DNA from: Kineosporia succinea | GTDB taxonomy: Bacteria; Actinomycetota; Actinomycetes; Actinomycetales; Kineosporiaceae | Length of the DNA: 64,000 nt | Assembly (NCBI RefSeq): GCF_030811555.1 | Contig: NZ_JAUSQZ010000001.1 | Location: forward strand, 2,849,241 to 2,913,240 | Direction of reading: 5' to 3' | In this document: piece by piece, positions 58,740 through 64,000 of the stretch | How positions within the stretch are numbered: the stretch's first letter is position 1 | How the letters are laid out: the number at the start of each line of letters is the position of its first letter | Notes under the pieces: generated by a model | Database searches by the model: none | The model's input: only the letters and a program-made list of their open reading frames with translations | What the model was told of the DNA's origin: nothing | Made by a program: the position numbers and the translations under genes

Positions 58740-61700
58740 ATGACGCTCCTGCACGGCGGCGGTGCCAAGGGCACCGGGAGGCGGCGCGGCACCAAGCAGC
58801 GCACGCCCGACGCCGATCCTGGACCCGTCCTGCGTTCTCTCCTTCCCCGGGACGCCGAGCCGGACGACGAGCCGGGACCGGCCCGTCCGGTGGATCCGCG
58901 GGCCGAGCTGGCCGGCGATCCGGGTCTGGCTGCGCGGGCCGGTGGCTTCGCCGATCCCGCGGAACGACGTGACAGTGCCGAGCGACGCGCCGGTGACGGG
59001 TATGCGATCCCGTCGGCCTCGTCCGGAGCGGCGGATCTTCCGGGCCGTTCCACCGATTCGGCCGGCTCGGGTGCGCCTGTCGCCCCGGGGGCCGGTGAGC
59101 CGGGTCCGGGTGACCTGACCTGGGCGGAGATGGTGAGTGGACGACCGTCGGCGCAGGGTTCGTCCCGGCCGGCGCCGCGGCTGGAGATGGGCCGCAAGTA
59201 TCGCCAGCAGTGGGGGCGCACCGGTCAGGGAGAGCTCACCACGGCGTCCACCGACCTCTCGGGCGAATCCGCGGGGCGGAGTGCGGACTTCGTCGCGGGT
59301 GCTGACAACATTCCGGACTCGGGCGCGATGGTGCCCGCTGTTTCCGAGGCGCCGGGTGGGACTGCGGGGCGGGTGACGAACGAGGCGGCCGGTCGGTCTG
59401 TGTCTGCCCCTGCGGGTCAGGACCTCAACGGTTTTGCCGGTGGTCTGCTGGACGGTCTGGCCGGGGAGCCTTCCCCGTCGCCGACATCGGCCGCAGCGGA
59501 ACCGATCGCGACGCCTGATCTGGCGGTGGGCTACGCGGAGTCGTACCTGGACGCCGAGACCGCCGTGGCGGGGGAGTCCCCCACGCATGACGAGATGGCG
59601 CACGCTCTCGGCGTGGCTCCCGAGTCCGGTTCGGGCACGGAGGCCGTGGTGGTTGCTGAGGTCGGTCCGGAGCCCGAGATGGGTGCGGACGAGGCTCGTG
59701 GTGCCGGTTCGGGTGACGAGGTGCCTGGCGACCTCGAGCCCGACGACGAGGGCGGCTCGACAGCGCGGCAGGGGGCGTCCGAGAAGCCTCTGACGAGGCC
59801 CCTCGCCACCGGTGACCTGTCGATGGCCGAGGCTGTGCGCTGGGCGGGCCCGGCCTCCACCGACGACGCCGAGGACGAGGACTTCTTCGACGGGTTCTCC
59901 ACGGCTGACGACTTCGCCGAGAGCTCCGGCTTTCCCCACGACCTTCGAGGCGGAACGGTTCCGGACGGCGGGGTTCCGGGCGACGTGACTGCGGACGACG
60001 TGACCGATGACGTGACGACGGGGGATCTGGCCATGGGGGATCTGGCCGTGCGGGCCGCGGACGGCGTCCCCGGCGATGAGGCGTCCGGAGGCGAGTTCGC
60101 GGACGGCGAGACCGGTCGGGGGCTGGTTTCCGAGGCGTCATCGTCCGGTCGTGTCGTCGTCGAGCTGCCCGTGGTGGATGAGCTTCCCGTGGTGGAAGAC
60201 GCCGTCACGCTGGACGCCGCGCTGCACCGCATCGCCGACGCCGGACCGACTCCGTCCGAGGTGCTGGCCGAGCTGGTGCGCGATGCCGGCCTGCTGATGG
60301 ACGCCCCGACCCGGATCGCCAGCGTCGTCGACGACCGCCTGGTCTGGACCGCCGCCTACGGTGACGACTCGGTCGAGCTGGGCGCCGAGGTACTGCTCGA
60401 GAACACCGCGTGCGGCGCGGCCTGGGGTACGGCGCTGATCCAGCACGTGGCCTCGCCGGACCTGGACCCGGAGGGCGAGTACGCCGGGCCCGGCCCGGAA
60501 CTGACCACGGAGTGCTGTGGCTCGGTGGCCGCGGTGCTGGCGGTTCCGTTGCTGCGCGCGGCTCCGGCCGCGGCCGGCCGGCACGCGAGCGTCACCCGGG
60601 AGGTGCTGGCCGTGCTGGCCTTCACCGCCGATCGTCCGGGCTGGTTCACCGACGAAGACATCGAGGCCACCGCCGACCTGGCCGAGGTGGCGGGTGAGCG
60701 CATCGCCACGATCGAGGAGGAATCCTCGGGCGCGGCACGATCGGCTGCGGGGCACGGGATTTCGCACCCGGCACCCGAGGCGGCCTCGGCGCCGGTGTCC
60801 GTCACCGAAACGCCGGGGGCCGACCTGGTTGCCGACGCGGAGCCCGTGACGGACACCGAGTCGGCGGGCACCGAGTCGGCGGGCACCGAGTCGGCGGGCA
60901 CCGAGTCGGCGGGCACCGAGTCGGTGACGGGCATCGACTGGTTCACCGCGGCGGAGTCCACGGAGCCTTGGGCCGAGAGGTCCCCGGAGGACGAGTCGCA
61001 CCAGACGGTGGCGTCGGTGCAGACCGTCGCCGCTCCCGAGTCCGACCGGGCGACGACGATCACGGTCGCGGGACGCGTCCCGGGGATGCCGCGGCGTCGG
61101 GAAGCAGGATCGGCGGGAGCCCGTCCGATGGTGCCCGATGTCATCGGTGCCCGCTTCGACCGGTGGTTCACCCCGCACGTGCCGGCGGTGCCGTACGACC
61201 CGGAGAACCCGGCCGCGTCCGCTGTTTTCGGGGCGCTGGCGGCTGCGGATCCGATGATTCCGGCGGGCCCGTCCTCGCCGCTGAACCGTCCGTCCGACGG
61301 GACGGACACCACGCCGGACCCGTTCGGCCTGTTCACGCCGCCGCAGCGGGAGTACCAGGCGGAGTTCGGCAGTGGGCCGGTCACCGGCCGCATCGCCGGA
61401 CAGATGGACGACGCGACCCGTTCCACGGCCTTCGACCGCTTCTTCGGCCCGGCTTCCGAGGTCTCGGAGGCCTCCGGCACCGCTCCGGTCTCCCCGGAGG
61501 CGCAGGCGGCGCCGGCGCCGGTGTATCTCGACCAGAACACGTCCGCCCACGAGGGTTTCGACTGGAGCGCCGGGGTGTCCCTCGACGAGGCGCTGAGCCC
61601 GGACGAGGAAGACAACGAGCCGATCGCGACGATCCGGCCGACGGGGCAACAGCACGCGACGGGGGCGTACTCGGGGATGGCCGCTGAAGGTGGTGCGACG

Positions 61701-64000
61701 CCGACGGGAAACCGCGCGTCTGGCAGACGATCGACGTGGGCGGACGAGGAGACGGTTGCCGGTCCGTTTGTGGGTGAAGGCTTTCCCGAAGACGAGAACA
61801 GTGCCGGGGTGGATCAGGACGCTGACGAGACTTCCGGGCCGGAACGACGGGAGCCGGCCGAGCTGACGGCACCGGTCGAAACGGTTGCTACGGAAACCCA
61901 TCTGGCCGCGGCTTCAGGGCCGATGGGGCCGATGGGTGAGCGCCGGGCCCGGCGGGAGCGCGCCCGCGCCGCCCGCCTCGCCGAGGAAGCCGCCCAGGCC
62001 GCGGTCGAAGGACAGTTCCAGACACAGGCCGAGACGCAGGCCGAGGCTCGGGACGGGGTTCAGCTCGAGACACAGGTCGAGGCTCAGGTCGGGGCTCAGG
62101 CCGAGACACAGGTCGAGGCTCAGGTCGAGGAGGAGCAGCCCGAAGCCGAGGAGCAGCCGACCGAATTCGAGACTCGACAGCCCGAACCGGCCGCCACCCG
62201 CACGGTCGACGTGACCACCCCGGCGAGCTCCTCCGTTCCGGCCCCGCCCGCCGAGGGCCAGGCCGAAGAGGCCGTGCTCGACCTCGACTCCGGGACGCGC
62301 GCCGAGACACGTTCCGAAACCTGGTCCGGGCCGATCGCGATGGACATCGAAGAAGAGGCGGACAACCAGGAAGTCGTCCCCGCCTCCGGCGCCCCCACCA
62401 CCATGCACGCCCGCCTGGCCGAGATGCGTGAGACCCCGCGCGTCACCCAGCGGGCCAACGGTTCCCGGGCCCTCGGGCACACCGCCGCGAGCAGCAGCCC
62501 GAGCACCGGGACGGCCCGCCCCGACTCCGGTCTCGGGCTGCTCACACCCCCGTCCGGCAGCGATCTGCCGGGACGGACGCAGGGTGGGGTGACCACCGCG
62601 TCCACCATTGACCAGCACCGCATGCCGGGCCCCCGCGCCCGACGCGAGCGCCCCCAGACCGGGCAGACCGGGAGCCTGCCGACCGGCGGGCTGCCGACGT
62701 CGATGCCCTCGGCCGACAGCATGGGCCTGTGGCAGTGGGACGCCCTGAGCAACACGGTCACCTGGTCGTCACCGGTGACCCGTCTGCTCGGCCTGCCCAC
62801 CGACACCCCGCTCGACCTCGCCACGATCCGCTCGGTCCTGGCCGGCGCCGACCGCGGGCGGTTCGACGTCGCCGTGCAGGCCATCCAGTCCGGCCGCGGC
62901 GTGGCCGGGGCCCTGCGTCTGCGCACCCGCGACGGCCAGGCCAAGCACGCCTACGCCTGGAGCGAGGTCCGCCGTGACGACGCCGGCCAGCTGCTGGGCG
63001 CCTGGGGCGGTGTCGTCGACATCACCGCGTTCGAGCGGGACGCCGACTCGCTGCGTTCCGGCCTGGCCGGACTGCGCGCGGCCCAGGAGCTCGCGGGCCT
63101 GGCCACCTGGGAATGGCGGCCGGAGACCCGGGAACTCATCTGGTCGGACGAGATGTACCGGCTCGTGGGTGTTTCCGGTGAGACGTTCGAGCCCGACCTG
63201 GCCCGCTGGCAGGCCTTCGTGCACCCCGACGACCTGGCCCGGGCCCGGCGCGTCGACGTGGATCTCGACCCCTCGAACGCCGAGGACGAGTGCGTCGAGA
63301 CGTTCCGCCTGATCGGCACGGGCGGCGAGATCCGGCACGTGCAGTCGTGGGCGACGCCCGGACGCTCGCCCGACGGCACGATCACCGCGGTCTACGGCGC
63401 CACCATCGACGTGACCAAGCAGGTCCGCGACCGCATCGAGCTGGAGCGCATAGCCGCCACCGACCCGGTGACCGGCCTGGGCAACCGCAGCGCCTACGAA
63501 CGGCGCCTGCAACTGCTGCTTCGCGCCTCCGGCCCGACCCCGGGAACTCCCGAGAACGCGGTCAGCGTGCTGCTTCTCGACCTCGACCGGTTCAAGGTGG
63601 TCAACGACAGCCTGGGCCACGAGACCGGCGACCGGCTGCTGATCGAGGTCGCCCGCCGCCTGGTCGCGGTGGTGCCCGACGGCTCGCTGATCGCCCGGAT
63701 GAGCGGCGACGAGTTCGTCGTGCTCGCCCCCTCGGGCTGGACGCAGGCACAGACGGTCGGGCTCGGGCAGAGCCTGCTCGAGGCCCTGCGCGCGCCCTAC
63801 GTGCTGCCCGGCTCCGGCGAGGTGCTGATCTGCCCGGGCAGTCTGGGGATCTCGAGCAATCTCGGCCGTCCCGGCTCGACCGCGAACGACCTGCTGCGCG
63901 AGGCGGACGCCGCCCTGCACACGGTGAAACAGGCCGGGCGCGACGGGTACGCGGTGTTCGACGAGGCCCTGCGCGAGGAGGTGCGCGAACGGCGCCGCAC
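58740..64000 (+). CDS. Giant GAF-PAS-PAS-GGDEF protein, 3' end beyond window
   Basis: At least 1753 residues. ATG at 58740 with GGAGG just upstream. Order: about 480 residues of acidic low-complexity sequence; a GAF domain (about 490-660, APTRIASVVDDRLVWTAAYGDDSVELG ... AEVAGERIATIEEE); further disordered sequence with five TESAG repeats and a Gln/Glu/Ala-rich stretch (about 1090-1140); two PAS domains (about 1320-1430, 1440-1560); then a GGDEF domain (ATDPVTGLGNRSAYERRL; LLDLDRFKVVNDSLGHETGD; RMSGDEFVVLA). The catalytic signature is SGDEF, acceptable for activity. No RxxD inhibitory site precedes it. An EAL domain may follow outside the window. Confidence 0.92.
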   Translation, partial: MTLLHGGGAKGTGRRRGTKQRTPDADPGPVLRSLLPRDAEPDDEPGPARPVDPRAELAGDPGLAARAGGFADPAERRDSAERRAGDGYAIPSASSGAADLPGRSTDSAGSGAPVAPGAGEPGPGDLTWAEMVSGRPSAQGSSRPAPRLEMGRKYRQQWGRTGQGELTTASTDLSGESAGRSADFVAGADNIPDSGAMVPAVSEAPGGTAGRVTNEAAGRSVSAPAGQDLNGFAGGLLDGLAGEPSPSPTSAAAEPIATPDLAVGYAESYLDAETAVAGESPTHDEMAHALGVAPESGSGTEAVVVAEVGPEPEMGADEARGAGSGDEVPGDLEPDDEGGSTARQGASEKPLTRPLATGDLSMAEAVRWAGPASTDDAEDEDFFDGFSTADDFAESSGFPHDLRGGTVPDGGVPGDVTADDVTDDVTTGDLAMGDLAVRAADGVPGDEASGGEFADGETGRGLVSEASSSGRVVVELPVVDELPVVEDAVTLDAALHRIADAGPTPSEVLAELVRDAGLLMDAPTRIASVVDDRLVWTAAYGDDSVELGAEVLLENTACGAAWGTALIQHVASPDLDPEGEYAGPGPELTTECCGSVAAVLAVPLLRAAPAAAGRHASVTREVLAVLAFTADRPGWFTDEDIEATADLAEVAGERIATIEEESSGAARSAAGHGISHPAPEAASAPVSVTETPGADLVADAEPVTDTESAGTESAGTESAGTESAGTESVTGIDWFTAAESTEPWAERSPEDESHQTVASVQTVAAPESDRATTITVAGRVPGMPRRREAGSAGARPMVPDVIGARFDRWFTPHVPAVPYDPENPAASAVFGALAAADPMIPAGPSSPLNRPSDGTDTTPDPFGLFTPPQREYQAEFGSGPVTGRIAGQMDDATRSTAFDRFFGPASEVSEASGTAPVSPEAQAAPAPVYLDQNTSAHEGFDWSAGVSLDEALSPDEEDNEPIATIRPTGQQHATGAYSGMAAEGGATPTGNRASGRRSTWADEETVAGPFVGEGFPEDENSAGVDQDADETSGPERREPAELTAPVETVATETHLAAASGPMGPMGERRARRERARAARLAEEAAQAAVEGQFQTQAETQAEARDGVQLETQVEAQVGAQAETQVEAQVEEEQPEAEEQPTEFETRQPEPAATRTVDVTTPASSSVPAPPAEGQAEEAVLDLDSGTRAETRSETWSGPIAMDIEEEADNQEVVPASGAPTTMHARLAEMRETPRVTQRANGSRALGHTAASSSPSTGTARPDSGLGLLTPPSGSDLPGRTQGGVTTASTIDQHRMPGPRARRERPQTGQTGSLPTGGLPTSMPSADSMGLWQWDALSNTVTWSSPVTRLLGLPTDTPLDLATIRSVLAGADRGRFDVAVQAIQSGRGVAGALRLRTRDGQAKHAYAWSEVRRDDAGQLLGAWGGVVDITAFERDADSLRSGLAGLRAAQELAGLATWEWRPETRELIWSDEMYRLVGVSGETFEPDLARWQAFVHPDDLARARRVDVDLDPSNAEDECVETFRLIGTGGEIRHVQSWATPGRSPDGTITAVYGATIDVTKQVRDRIELERIAATDPVTGLGNRSAYERRLQLLLRASGPTPGTPENAVSVLLLDLDRFKVVNDSLGHETGDRLLIEVARRLVAVVPDGSLIARMSGDEFVVLAPSGWTQAQTVGLGQSLLEALRAPYVLPGSGEVLICPGSLGISSNLGRPGSTANDLLREADAALHTVKQAGRDGYAVFDEALREEVRERRR
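60855..60924 (+). repeat. 15-bp tandem repeat inside the GGDEF-protein gene
   Basis: Four copies plus one partial of ACCGAGTCGGCGGGC, in frame, coding for TESAG repeats. A slippage-prone site that could change protein length between strains. Confidence 0.85.

Noticed and set aside
58438-58743. 101-residue plus-strand ORF before the GGDEF gene
   Set aside because: No SD, atypical codon use and composition; treated as non-coding leader.
57120-59939. 939-residue open frame on the minus strand
   Set aside because: It runs antisense to the ABC genes and to the GGDEF-protein N-terminus. It is low-complexity and has no domain; it is a high-GC shadow.
60855-60924. CRISPR-like direct repeats
   Set aside because: The repeats are adjacent, in frame and without spacers; they encode TESAG. 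No CRISPR array or cas gene is seen in the window.
60138-61901. 587-residue minus-strand open frame
   Set aside because: Arg-rich shadow of the in-frame GGDEF protein, which has recognisable GAF and PAS domains on the plus strand.

Overview
The window is a GC-rich actinomycete chromosome. The support for this is GC-biased third codon positions, actinobacterial tRNA-Glu/Asp/Phe, many GTG starts, ATGA/GTGA coupled operons, and frequent TANNNT boxes 6-8 nt upstream of start codons (leaderless promoters). A Kineosporiaceae-like host is only a guess.

Layout. 1-8.9 kb: an aldarate (glucarate/galactarate) catabolic locus. It has a semialdehyde dehydrogenase (cut by the window edge), 5-dehydro-4-deoxyglucarate dehydratase, a five-gene peptide-type ABC transporter, a D-2-hydroxyacid dehydrogenase and glucarate dehydratase. 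9-20.5 kb: mixed housekeeping and regulatory genes. These include a TerC membrane protein behind a probable yybP-ykoY manganese riboswitch, a nitronate monooxygenase-like flavoenzyme behind tandem palindromic operators, an orphan response regulator, a carotenoid-type oxidoreductase, a LysR/racemase pair, an ArsR regulator, and an esterase flanked by two paralogous MerR regulators. 20.6-24.3 kb: a dormancy-like module of GAF-GAF histidine kinase, FMN split-barrel protein, universal stress protein and DoxX-like protein.

25.1-25.4 kb: tRNA-Glu, tRNA-Asp and tRNA-Phe. The tRNA-Phe 3' end is the attachment site of a 9.8-kb integrated element (25336-35155) bounded by 54-bp identical repeats. The element carries a tyrosine integrase, an excisionase-like protein, a primase-polymerase, a DUF3987/YfjI-like protein, a small repeat protein, a GntR/HutC regulator, a P-loop kinase and several unknowns. 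No transfer ATPase, capsid or relaxase gene is visible. Its non-coding DNA is rich in short repeats: CTAG clusters, 9-bp iterons in inverted arrays, an 8-bp GGTAGCGG family and 10-bp phased repeats. It looks like a mobilizable or satellite element that replicates with its own primase.

35.2-45.9 kb: ankyrin protein, molybdopterin oxidoreductase plus fasciclin lipoprotein, small lipoprotein, LysR, a DapA-family synthase, PH-domain protein, DOPA-type dioxygenase, small unknown genes, three tandem hairpins, and a SigE-family sigma factor with its membrane partner. 46-58.3 kb: TPR protein, secreted protein, zinc-type CDF exporter with a divergent ArsR sensor, LprI-like protein, a copper-linked operon (DyP peroxidase plus PCuAC chaperone), a DUF1540 protein behind two IdeR-like boxes, a ribbon-helix-helix protein behind a perfect dyad, and a DUF4097/DrrA/DrrB-type ABC exporter operon. 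58.7 kb to the end: a very long GAF-PAS-PAS-GGDEF protein that runs off the window.
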